DNA of 55,433 bases from Thermoanaerobaculum sp. GTDB taxonomy: Bacteria; Acidobacteriota; Thermoanaerobaculia; Thermoanaerobaculales; Thermoanaerobaculaceae. Numbering within the stretch: position 1 is the stretch's first letter; every line of letters starts with the position of its first letter. The stretch is from assembly GCA_025060245.1 (NCBI GenBank), contig JANXCP010000003.1, forward strand, positions 1-55,433. The letters run 5' to 3'. This document shows, piece after piece, positions 47,890-55,433 of this stretch. The position numbers were made by a program, and so were the translations under genes. The notes beneath the pieces are model-generated. The model was not told the origin of the DNA. It did not search any database and saw only the letters and a list, made by a program, of their open reading frames with translations.

Positions 47890-48272
47890 CGTCTCATCAG
47901 GGAATCCAGAATGCGCAGAAAGGCCCGCTGTTGTTCCGGCTCATTCTTTTCAATAACGCACAGGCAGCCAGTGGCATCAAACACCTCGTGGAGGCGGTCG
48001 GCGGGGTGAGCTGAGGTGACGATGATGCGCTTTGGGTGGACCCCCCGAGCCACCGCTTCCTCCAACACCACACGACCGTCCATTTCCGGCATTTCCCAGT
48101 CGAGAAGCATCAGGTGCACGTCCGGCCCCACTGCCAGGAGGGCCGCCTTGGGATCGGTATAGGTCTCCACCACCGCTTTTTCCGGGTATCGCTGTTCCAA
48201 GAACCGCTTGAAGGCCAAGCACTGGGTAGGTGAGTCGTCCACCACCACGATGCGCTTAGGGCCCTCACCCAC
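47886..48272 (-). CDS. Stand-alone response-regulator receiver domain
   Basis: RIVVVDDSPTQCLAFKRFLE, LMLLDWEMPEMDG, IIVTSAH, conserved Lys in CVIEKNEP; no output domain. Confidence 0.9.
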   Translation of the reverse strand: MGEGPKRIVVVDDSPTQCLAFKRFLEQRYPEKAVVETYTDPKAALLAVGPDVHLMLLDWEMPEMDGRVVLEEAVARGVHPKRIIVTSAHPADRLHEVFDATGCLCVIEKNEPEQQRAFLRILDSLMRR

Positions 48273-49551
48273 GGCGAAACACCACCCGCCCGCCCACGAT
48301 GGTCATGGCTGGCCAACCCCGGAGCCGACGACCGGCAAACGGGGTATTGCGGGACTTGGAACGAAACTTTTCCGGCTTTACGGTGGCTCGCTGCTCCGGA
48401 TCAAGGAGGGTGAGGTCGGCGGGAGCTCCCACTTTAAGGCTTCCGCCGGGAAGGCGGAAGATTCGCGCCGGGTTGGTGGACCAGCAGGCCACGAAACGGG
48501 ATAGAGGCATGCGATGTTTCGCCACCAAGAGATCAAAGGTTACCGGTACCGCCGTTTCCAGGCCCACGACGCCGAAGGGTGCGTGGTCAAACTCCACGTT
48601 CTTTTCATCGGCGTGATGGGGCGCATGGTCCGTGGCCAAGCAATCCACCGTACCATCCAGGACCCCCTCCACCAGAGCCTGCACGTGCTCCGCAGAGCGC
48701 AACGGGGGGTTCATCTTGGTGTTGGTGTCGTACTGCGTCTCCGCCACCGCTTGGTCGGTGAGGGCCAAATGGTGCGGGGTGACCTCGCAGGTTACCTTGA
48801 GGCCGCGGGCTTTTGCCAGCCGCACCGCTTCCAGTGCCCCGGCAGTGGAAAGGTGGGCAATATGCACCCGCGCTCCCGTCAGCTGCGCCAGGACCACATC
48901 GCGCCAGACCATGACCTCTTCCGCCGCCGCCGGGATCCCCCGCAAACCCAACCGGGTGGCCACAGCCCCTTCGTGCATGACCCCCCGCGCCGTCAAGGTG
49001 GGCTCCTCGCAGTGATCCACCACCGGGACGTCAAACAAGAGACTGTACTCCAGCGCCCGTCGCATGAGGTACGCGGAGTGGACCGGCTTCCCATCGTCGG
49101 AAAAACCCACCGCCCCCGCGCGCACCATCTCGCCCATTTCCGCCAGCTCTTCCCCCGCCAGCCCCTTGCTTACCGCCCCGATGGGGTAGACGCGGCAGTT
49201 TCCCGCCTCACGGGCGCGGGTCAAAATGTATTCCGTCACCGCCGGGTTGTCGTTCACCGGGTTGGTGTTGGGCATGCAGCACACAGCGGTAAAGCCCCCC
49301 GCCACCGCCGCCGCGGTGCCCGATGAGATGGTCTCTTTGTACTCAAACCCCGGCTCCCGCAAGTGCACGTGCACGTCAATGAACCCCGGCGCCACCACCA
49401 AACCCGTGGCATCCACCACCTGGGCGTTGGGATCAGCTAATCGCTCGGCGAGACGGGCAATCTTACCCTCCACCACCAAGATATCCAGCCCTTCATCCAG
49501 TTTCTGGCTTGGGTCGACGACGCGGCCGTTCTTAATCAGTAACCGGCTCAC
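48265..49551 (-). CDS. pyrC: Dihydroorotase
   Basis: [51 protein letters not shown]-like region. Confidence 0.96.
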   Translation of the reverse strand: MSRLLIKNGRVVDPSQKLDEGLDILVVEGKIARLAERLADPNAQVVDATGLVVAPGFIDVHVHLREPGFEYKETISSGTAAAVAGGFTAVCCMPNTNPVNDNPAVTEYILTRAREAGNCRVYPIGAVSKGLAGEELAEMGEMVRAGAVGFSDDGKPVHSAYLMRRALEYSLLFDVPVVDHCEEPTLTARGVMHEGAVATRLGLRGIPAAAEEVMVWRDVVLAQLTGARVHIAHLSTAGALEAVRLAKARGLKVTCEVTPHHLALTDQAVAETQYDTNTKMNPPLRSAEHVQALVEGVLDGTVDCLATDHAPHHADEKNVEFDHAPFGVVGLETAVPVTFDLLVAKHRMPLSRFVACWSTNPARIFRLPGGSLKVGAPADLTLLDPEQRATVKPEKFRSKSRNTPFAGRRLRGWPAMTIVGGRVVFRRG

Positions 49552-50488
49552 CGCTTCCTCCCGCCAGCAGGTACAACACCGCCATTCGCACCGCCACGCC
49601 GTTGGTCACCTGCTCCAGGATGACCGACTGCGGACCGTCAGCCACCCGGGAATCAATTTCTACCCCGCGGTTCATCGGGCCTGGGTGCATCACCAGGCAA
49701 TCCTTCTTGGCCAGCTTCAAACGTTCCGGGGTGAGGGCAAAAAGGTCGTAGTACTCCCGCACGGTGGGGAAGTTCATGCGCTCCTGCCGCTCCAGCTGGA
49801 TGCGCAGCATCATCACCACATCGGCGCCGCGGATTGCCTCCTCCATGCGGTAGAACACTTGGCAACCCAGGCTTTCCATTCCCACGGGCACCAGGCTCGG
49901 GGGACCCGCTACCCGCACCGTGGCACCCATCCGGGACAGGAGCAGCACATTGGACCGCACCACCCGCGAGTGCTGCAAATCACCCACGATGGCCACCACG
50001 AGCCCTTCTAAGGTCTTCTTGTGTAAGCGAATGGTCAGGGCATCCAAGAGCGCCTGAGTGGGGTGCTCGTGGGTACCATCCCCCGCGTTGATGATGGAAG
50101 CCTGGAGCACCTTGGCCAGCATGTGCGGGGCCCCCGGCTGTGGGTGCCGAAGGACGATGAAATCGGGCTCCATGGCCTCCAAGTTGCGTGCCGTATCCAC
50201 CAGGGTCTCGCCCTTTTCCACTGACGAGCCGCTGGCGGAAAAGTTTAACGTGTCGGCGGACAGGCGCTTTTCCGCCACTTCAAAGGAAAAACGGGTGCGA
50301 GTGGAGGGCTCTAAGAACAGGTTGACCACCGTTTTGCCTCGCAACGCCGGCACCTTCTTAATGGGCCTTTTGGCGATCTCCCGCATTTGCTCGGCGGTGT
50401 CCAAGATCAGCTGGATTTCCCCTGGCGACAGCGGATCAATACCCAAAAGGTGCCGACTCTTCAAGGACGGGGCCGCCTTGACGGTCAT
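49532..50488 (-). CDS. pyrB: Aspartate carbamoyltransferase catalytic subunit
   Basis: [66 protein letters not shown]. Confidence 0.97.
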   Translation of the reverse strand: MTVKAAPSLKSRHLLGIDPLSPGEIQLILDTAEQMREIAKRPIKKVPALRGKTVVNLFLEPSTRTRFSFEVAEKRLSADTLNFSASGSSVEKGETLVDTARNLEAMEPDFIVLRHPQPGAPHMLAKVLQASIINAGDGTHEHPTQALLDALTIRLHKKTLEGLVVAIVGDLQHSRVVRSNVLLLSRMGATVRVAGPPSLVPVGMESLGCQVFYRMEEAIRGADVVMMLRIQLERQERMNFPTVREYYDLFALTPERLKLAKKDCLVMHPGPMNRGVEIDSRVADGPQSVILEQVTNGVAVRMAVLYLLAGGSGEPVTD

Positions 50489-51036
50489 CGATCCTCCTCC
50501 TTCACGATCCACACCCCCTCTTCCCCGTCGCACTCGGATAGCCGCACCTGGACATCCTCCAGGCGCGAGGTGGGAACCAATCGCCCCACCACGTCAGCGG
50601 CAATGGGTAGCTCCCGGTGGCCACGGTCCACCAGCACCGCCAATCGGATGACCTGAGGACGGCCGTAATCCATGAGCGTATCAAGGGCGGCGCGGATGGT
50701 CCGGCCTGTGTACAGCACATCGTCCACTAACACGATGACTTGGCCATCCACCGGCTTGGGCAATTGCGTGGCACGCAAAACCGGTTGACGGTGGGCTGGT
50801 CGCCAAGGCCCCACGTCATCGCGGTAGAGGGTAATGTCCAAGGCCCCCACCGGCGCGGGCGAACCGGTCTTTTGCCCGACCAGATGGGCCAGCCGGTGCG
50901 CCAGGGGAACCCCGCGCGTCTGAATCCCGACGAAATAGAGCTTTTTCTCATCCGGGACTTTTTCAAGTATTTCCGCCGCCATCCGCTCCAGGACCCGGCT
51001 CAGCTCTTTCGCTTCCAAGACCAGCACCCGCTTCAT
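50485..51036 (-). CDS. pyrR: Bifunctional pyr operon regulator / uracil phosphoribosyltransferase
   Basis: [49 protein letters not shown] overlap with pyrB. Confidence 0.94.
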   Translation of the reverse strand: MKRVLVLEAKELSRVLERMAAEILEKVPDEKKLYFVGIQTRGVPLAHRLAHLVGQKTGSPAPVGALDITLYRDDVGPWRPAHRQPVLRATQLPKPVDGQVIVLVDDVLYTGRTIRAALDTLMDYGRPQVIRLAVLVDRGHRELPIAADVVGRLVPTSRLEDVQVRLSECDGEEGVWIVKEEDR

Positions 51037-51083
51037 CCGGACCCCCAACGTTCCGCCGCCTGCGGATGCTAGCACAGCCCACC

Positions 51084-51947
51084 TCACCTGCTGCCCGACA
51101 CCCCGCCGGTAGGCCAGTATTCCAGGACCAAAGCGGCCAAAACCAACACCGCGCCGGGAACCACATGGAGGGGGGGCGCTTCGCCCAAGAACACCCACAC
51201 CCACAGGGAAGCCAGAGCAGGCTCCAGCAAGACCGTCAAGTTGACTTGGTAGGTGGGCAAATGAGCCAGGGCCCAGTTGAGCAAGGTGTGTCCGATCAGC
51301 GTGGGTCCCAACGCCATGCCCAAGAGGGTGAGCCAGGAAAGGGTGTTCGCCGGTTGAGGCGAGACCTTCCCCAGGCACAGGGCCACCCACAGGAGCAGCG
51401 CACCAGCGCCGTTAACTACCCAAAGGTAGGCGGCTAAGGGCACACGCGCCCGCAACTTGGTTCCCACCAGGAGATACCCAGCCATCGCCACCGCTCCCCC
51501 TAGGGCCATGAGGTCACCCACGAGGGCGCGCAGGGAAAGCTGCAGGTCCCCCCAGGCAATGACCACGACCCCGCCAAAGGCCAAGGTGAAGGAGACGAAG
51601 TTGCGGAAGGTTACCGGTCGGCCCAATACCCGCCCTTGCAACAGGAGAACCCACAGGGGCTGGGTGGTGACCAGCACCACGGAGGCGGAAACCGAAGTCA
51701 AAAACAGCGAGGGAATCCACAGGCCGAAGTGCAACGCCAAGAAAAGGCCGGCCCACAAGCCGTGAAGAAGTGCTTTAGGAAGTGGCCAAAAACGCCACAG
51801 GACCAGTGGCGTGAGCATCATGGAGGCTAGAGTCAGCCGCCAGGCCGCCACTGCCAAGGGTGCCGCCTGCGTCATCCGCGCCAATGGGGCACCCCAGGAA
51901 ATGGCCAGCACCGCCGCCGCCAGCGCCAACATAACCCGTTGCCTCAT
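51084..51947 (-). CDS. EamA/DMT-family transporter
   Basis: About 10 TM helices; SWGAPLARMTQAAPLAVAAWRLTLAS, C-terminal LEPALASLWVWVFLGE. Confidence 0.9.
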   Translation of the reverse strand: MRQRVMLALAAAVLAISWGAPLARMTQAAPLAVAAWRLTLASMMLTPLVLWRFWPLPKALLHGLWAGLFLALHFGLWIPSLFLTSVSASVVLVTTQPLWVLLLQGRVLGRPVTFRNFVSFTLAFGGVVVIAWGDLQLSLRALVGDLMALGGAVAMAGYLLVGTKLRARVPLAAYLWVVNGAGALLLWVALCLGKVSPQPANTLSWLTLLGMALGPTLIGHTLLNWALAHLPTYQVNLTVLLEPALASLWVWVFLGEAPPLHVVPGAVLVLAALVLEYWPTGGVSGSR

Positions 51948-53782
51948 CGGGAAAACCCCTCCGCCAGCCCCGCCGCCAAGGCGTGGGCCAACTTTTCGCG
52001 AAATTGCCAGGACAGCAAAAGCTTCCGGTCCTCATCATTGTTGAGGTTCACCAGCTCCACCAGCAACGATGTGGGTGCCCCGCAGTAGCGCAGGACGGCT
52101 GGAACCCACGCCCTCCCTCCCCGAATGACGTGGGGGCGCACCGGATCAAACGGGTGGACGGGAAGGTGGAAACGACGAGCCGAACGCACCAAGCTTTCCG
52201 CCACTTGCGCCGACAACGCCTCCGAACGCGCGGCAAACTGCGAACTGAACCGCCAGCGGCCCACCTCCATGACCTCCTTCACCCGCGGCAGGTAGGAGGG
52301 GGGGCGTGCTTCACCCGGACGGAACTTCCGCCCGGGTACGTACACCATGAGGCCCCGCACCGAAGGGTGAAGCGAATCAGCGTGAATGGAGAGGAACACC
52401 ATTTGCTCCGGTGTCACCCCGCGCTTTTGCAACTTGGCCACCAAGCTATTGGCCAGCACCCACCGCAGGTGCACACCAACCGTTGAATCCTCCAGGGGGT
52501 AAGGGGGGTTGGTGAGCAGTACTTGGTCCCGGCGCTGGGGGAGGATGTTGCGGTCCGGGGGATGGTCGCCGAGGGCCTCGTCCCGCACCAAAAGCCACAC
52601 CGTGGCCTTGGTTTCTCTCTGCAACACCCGCTTCAAGCGGGTCATCACGTCGTAGGTGTAGGTGGCCTCCCAGACGCCGTTGGCGATGGCACCGGTGTCG
52701 CTGCCCCCGTGGCCAGCATCCAGGATCACGTGGATCCCCTCCAGGTTGGCGGCGCGGATGACGCGCCTAATGCTGGCCAGCTCCTGGCGCTCCCGCTCCC
52801 ACTCCCTGCGCCGTGGGTGACCCGCGGGGAGGTACTCGGGCAAGAGGAGGTCAAAGGGAATGCGGATGGGGTAACCCACCGGGATCGCGGTGACGTCGCT
52901 CACCCCAGAGAGCTCAGCCAATTTGAGGGCGGTGGCGTTCACGTCGGCGGCGTGGAGCAAACCGGTAAAACGCACCACCACCGCCGAGTAGAGGGCTTCA
53001 CCGGGGGCCAAGCGGTAAATGGCAAACCCTTCCTGGTATTCCAGAGGCGCCCCCGGCACCACTTCAACCTTCTTTTCCTGCTGCAGCGGCGGGCGCCCTG
53101 CCTCGCCGGCAACCGAGGGCGGCTTTCCCGTTGGCGAAGGGATCGGCGACGGGGTCAGGGTGGGCACCGGCGTGAGCCTGGACACCCCTGGCGTCGTGGG
53201 TGTGGCCGTAGGGGTTGGAAGCGGCCATGTTCCCACCTCAACCGCTTGCCCCCCAACCGTAAGAGCGCGAAACTCCGGTAGCAACAACGCCTCCGGGATT
53301 AGGATCCGGGCCCCCACAGGGGGGAAAAGGGGCACCTGGGGATTCGCTTGGCGCACCTCGGCGTAACGACTTCCCTCGCCGGTGAACCACTGGGCCACTT
53401 CCCACCAGCTTTCCGGCTCCCCTCCCCAGGGGGCCACCACCTGGTGCTCGTAACCCCCAGCCACCCGACGGTCGTGAGGGAAAAGCTGCTGCAAGATCTC
53501 CGCCCTTCTGTCTGGGGCGAGGAGCTGCCAAGGGATTCGCACGCGGATACCCTGCATGGGGTGCGGAATGCGTGGATTGGCCTGGGCCAGTTCCTGCGCC
53601 TTCTCCGCCCCGCCGCAGTAGCGCGCAGCGAGATGTGCAAACCCGTCTCCAGCCCGGGGCAGGACCCACACCACCGGCTGCTCACCCCGCACCCAGCTCA
53701 CCCTTACCGCCGTGGGCAGGTCACGGGTCAGGCGTGGGGGCTCGACCGCCCAAAGCAAGAAACATAAGGGTACCCACCTCAC
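51944..53782 (-). CDS. N-acetylmuramoyl-L-alanine amidase (amidase_3) with LysM-like N-terminal repeats and Pro/Thr linker
   Basis: HVILDAGHGGSDTGAIANGVWEATYTYDV, VFLSIHADSL, LLVELVNLNN; PTPTATPTTPGVSRLTPVPTLTPSPIPSPTGKP linker. Confidence 0.9.
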   Translation of the reverse strand: MRWVPLCFLLWAVEPPRLTRDLPTAVRVSWVRGEQPVVWVLPRAGDGFAHLAARYCGGAEKAQELAQANPRIPHPMQGIRVRIPWQLLAPDRRAEILQQLFPHDRRVAGGYEHQVVAPWGGEPESWWEVAQWFTGEGSRYAEVRQANPQVPLFPPVGARILIPEALLLPEFRALTVGGQAVEVGTWPLPTPTATPTTPGVSRLTPVPTLTPSPIPSPTGKPPSVAGEAGRPPLQQEKKVEVVPGAPLEYQEGFAIYRLAPGEALYSAVVVRFTGLLHAADVNATALKLAELSGVSDVTAIPVGYPIRIPFDLLLPEYLPAGHPRRREWERERQELASIRRVIRAANLEGIHVILDAGHGGSDTGAIANGVWEATYTYDVMTRLKRVLQRETKATVWLLVRDEALGDHPPDRNILPQRRDQVLLTNPPYPLEDSTVGVHLRWVLANSLVAKLQKRGVTPEQMVFLSIHADSLHPSVRGLMVYVPGRKFRPGEARPPSYLPRVKEVMEVGRWRFSSQFAARSEALSAQVAESLVRSARRFHLPVHPFDPVRPHVIRGGRAWVPAVLRYCGAPTSLLVELVNLNNDEDRKLLLSWQFREKLAHALAAGLAEGFSR

Positions 53783-53880
53783 CTAACCCCCCGAAACCTA
53801 TGGTCCACACCCCCTTGCCACTCCAGCCACGCGGTGGCCCTGCGCAACACCCGAGGATGGTAGCAGGAGCGAGAGACGTT

Positions 53881-53898
53881 GCTTTTACGGGTAAAAGC
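53881..53898. promoter_or_regulatory. 18-bp inverted repeat in the amidase/cca divergent region
   Basis: GCTTTTAC-GG-GTAAAAGC; 8-bp arms, 2-nt centre, ending 17 nt before the cca start. Confidence 0.45.
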
Positions 53899-53915
53899 TC
53901 GTACAACAGCCGGCG

Positions 53916-55130
53916 GTGAACGGAGCAAGCGCCCCTCAGACCCTGCAGCGCCTCCCCCAACTCCGCCCACTAGGCCACCTTTTTCCTCCAGGCACTGCCT
54001 TTCTGACCGGTGGGTCTGTGCGCGACGCGCTCCTCGGTTTGCCGGTGAAAGAGCTGGACATTGCGGTATTTGGGGATGCGGCCCGACTGGGCGAGCAGTT
54101 GGCACAAAAATTCAGTGGGAAATGCTTTCCCTTAGGACGGGAGCCTCGGGTCACCTACCGCGTGGTGGCTCCGGTGGGGCGGGTGGACCTTTGGCCCCTC
54201 GCCGGCTCAGTGGAACAAGACATCCTCCGTCGGGATTATTCGGTCAACGCCTTGTTCTACCAGATCCCCGACGGGCCTCTGATAGATCTGGTGGGCGGAC
54301 TGGCCGACCTGGCGGCGGGACGGTTGCGGGTTCTTCACCGGGAAAACCTCCTCCAGGATCCCCTGCGGGTGCTGCGGGGACTGCGGCTCGAGCTGACCCG
54401 CCCCCTCTGTTTGACCACCGAATCGGAACGAGTGCTCGCCCAATACGCCGCTCACCTGCCTAAGGTGGCGGCGGAGCGGATCCGGGAAGAGCTGGAAAAG
54501 ATGCTGCTGCACGCTTCCCTCGTCAGGCTTTGGAAACGGGGCATGGAGCTAGGGATCTGGCCTGCCCTTGGCCTGGCGCGGGCGGAAGACCGGTTGCCGG
54601 ATGCTGACTCCTTAGCCCGTTGGGAGCAGCTCCGCCTGCGGCGCGGCCTGTGGGGTGAGGCGACACGACGCGCCCTGTGGCTGAGCTTGGCCTTGGGCAG
54701 GCTTGAGCCAACCGGCGACCCACACACCACCCTGGCTGACCTGTTCCCTGCCCTGGGGGTGCGAGGGCGGGAGCTTCAGCGCCTGGCCCGTTTCCTTCAT
54801 TTGGGCGAAAGCTTGCTGCGAGCAGAGGAGATCAAAGGCTTCCTAGCCTCGCACCCTCCGCAGCGGGAGGTCCTGATCTGGTGGTTTACCCGAAACCCCC
54901 ACGCCACCTGGACGCAAGTGCAGCGCCTTTGGCGTTGGTGGACCCGCTTCCACCGCCGACCTCCACTCCTTTCCTCCAGCGAAGTGGTGGCGCTGCTGCG
55001 GCTGCCCCCGGGGCCGCCAAGGGCAGAGGTCATCCACCGCCTGCGCCAGCTGCAAGCCACTGGAAGGCTCCGCACCGCCGGGGCTGCCCGCCGCTACCTC
55101 TTGCGCTGGCCAACCCACCAGGCGCGCTAG
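53916..55130 (+). CDS. cca: CCA tRNA nucleotidyltransferase / poly(A) polymerase family
   Basis: FLTGGSVRDALLGLPVKELDIAVFG, RRDYSVNALFY, DLVGGLADLAAGRLRVL, DPLRVLRGLRL. Confidence 0.93.
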   Translation: MNGASAPQTLQRLPQLRPLGHLFPPGTAFLTGGSVRDALLGLPVKELDIAVFGDAARLGEQLAQKFSGKCFPLGREPRVTYRVVAPVGRVDLWPLAGSVEQDILRRDYSVNALFYQIPDGPLIDLVGGLADLAAGRLRVLHRENLLQDPLRVLRGLRLELTRPLCLTTESERVLAQYAAHLPKVAAERIREELEKMLLHASLVRLWKRGMELGIWPALGLARAEDRLPDADSLARWEQLRLRRGLWGEATRRALWLSLALGRLEPTGDPHTTLADLFPALGVRGRELQRLARFLHLGESLLRAEEIKGFLASHPPQREVLIWWFTRNPHATWTQVQRLWRWWTRFHRRPPLLSSSEVVALLRLPPGPPRAEVIHRLRQLQATGRLRTAGAARRYLLRWPTHQAR

Positions 55131-55433
55131 GGGCTTGATTCCCCAGCCTTGGCGAGCCAAAGGGCGTTGTAGATGAGGGGGAACAGGTGCGCCGTCTGGC
55201 CGCGAAAGTGCGGGGCAAAACTGTAGAGCATGACCCGCCCCTTTCCCACCCGGAACGCCACCGCCGCCAACTTTCGGCTTAAACGGTCCTCGCCGCGGAG
55301 GAACCCAGATCGCAGACGAACCGTTTCGGGAAAGCGGGCCACCACCTCCCGAACCCCCTCCACCGTCGGGCGAGAGGCAAAGGCCACAGCCCCTTCCACC
55401 AGCGCCGTGCTCTCCCGCGGTAAGCCCCAACCT
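55127..55433 (-). CDS. C-terminal part of a larger protein, possibly M14-type zinc carboxypeptidase; runs off the window end
   Basis: Open through the window edge (GWGLPRESTALVEGAVAFASRP...); tail GKGRVMLYSFAPHFRGQTAHLFPLIYNALWLA. Confidence 0.45.
   Translation of the reverse strand, partial: GWGLPRESTALVEGAVAFASRPTVEGVREVVARFPETVRLRSGFLRGEDRLSRKLAAVAFRVGKGRVMLYSFAPHFRGQTAHLFPLIYNALWLAKAGESSP

Noticed and set aside
51037-51083. PyrR-dependent attenuator upstream of pyrR
   Set aside because: Only 47 nt separate pyrR from the upstream gene and no anti-terminator/terminator pair is visible.

Overview
The window is a 55.4 kb GC-rich, gene-dense chromosomal segment from a diderm bacterium (a LpxL/HtrB-type acyltransferase is present). 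Taxonomy cannot be fixed from the sequence alone. I saw no phage, transposon, CRISPR array or rRNA. Most of it is core metabolism and housekeeping: priA (partial), pepT, uvrB, PBP1A, hom, ccmABCDEF, rpsF-rpsR-DUF2232-rplI, pth, rplY, prs, tRNA-Gln(UUG), dsbD, icd, cdd, dus, selD, tyrA, pyrR-pyrB-pyrC and cca. Main points of interest: (1) selD is a selenoprotein gene truncated in the ORF track; an in-frame UGA (codon 18, ...SCAG-U-ASKLG...) is followed 11 nt later by a perfect 6-bp hairpin with a GGC loop, a plausible bacterial SECIS. (2) An FHA/AAA/Fis enhancer-binding-protein-like regulator has lost Walker A Lys, Walker B Asp-Glu and the arginine-finger region, so it looks like a pseudo-ATPase. 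(3) A coiled-coil/methyltransferase protein carries 'RDxxLPxL' repeats and a recent 120-bp tandem duplication. (4) A possible HEPN-like protein follows a stand-alone LON-N protein at the end of the ccm cluster. (5) An eight-CXXCH cytochrome has a near-consensus promoter containing a 14-bp palindrome. (6) The pyr operon continues into a lone receiver, a chorismate-lyase-like protein and an aryl-CoA ligase. All family calls come from reading motifs; no database search was run.
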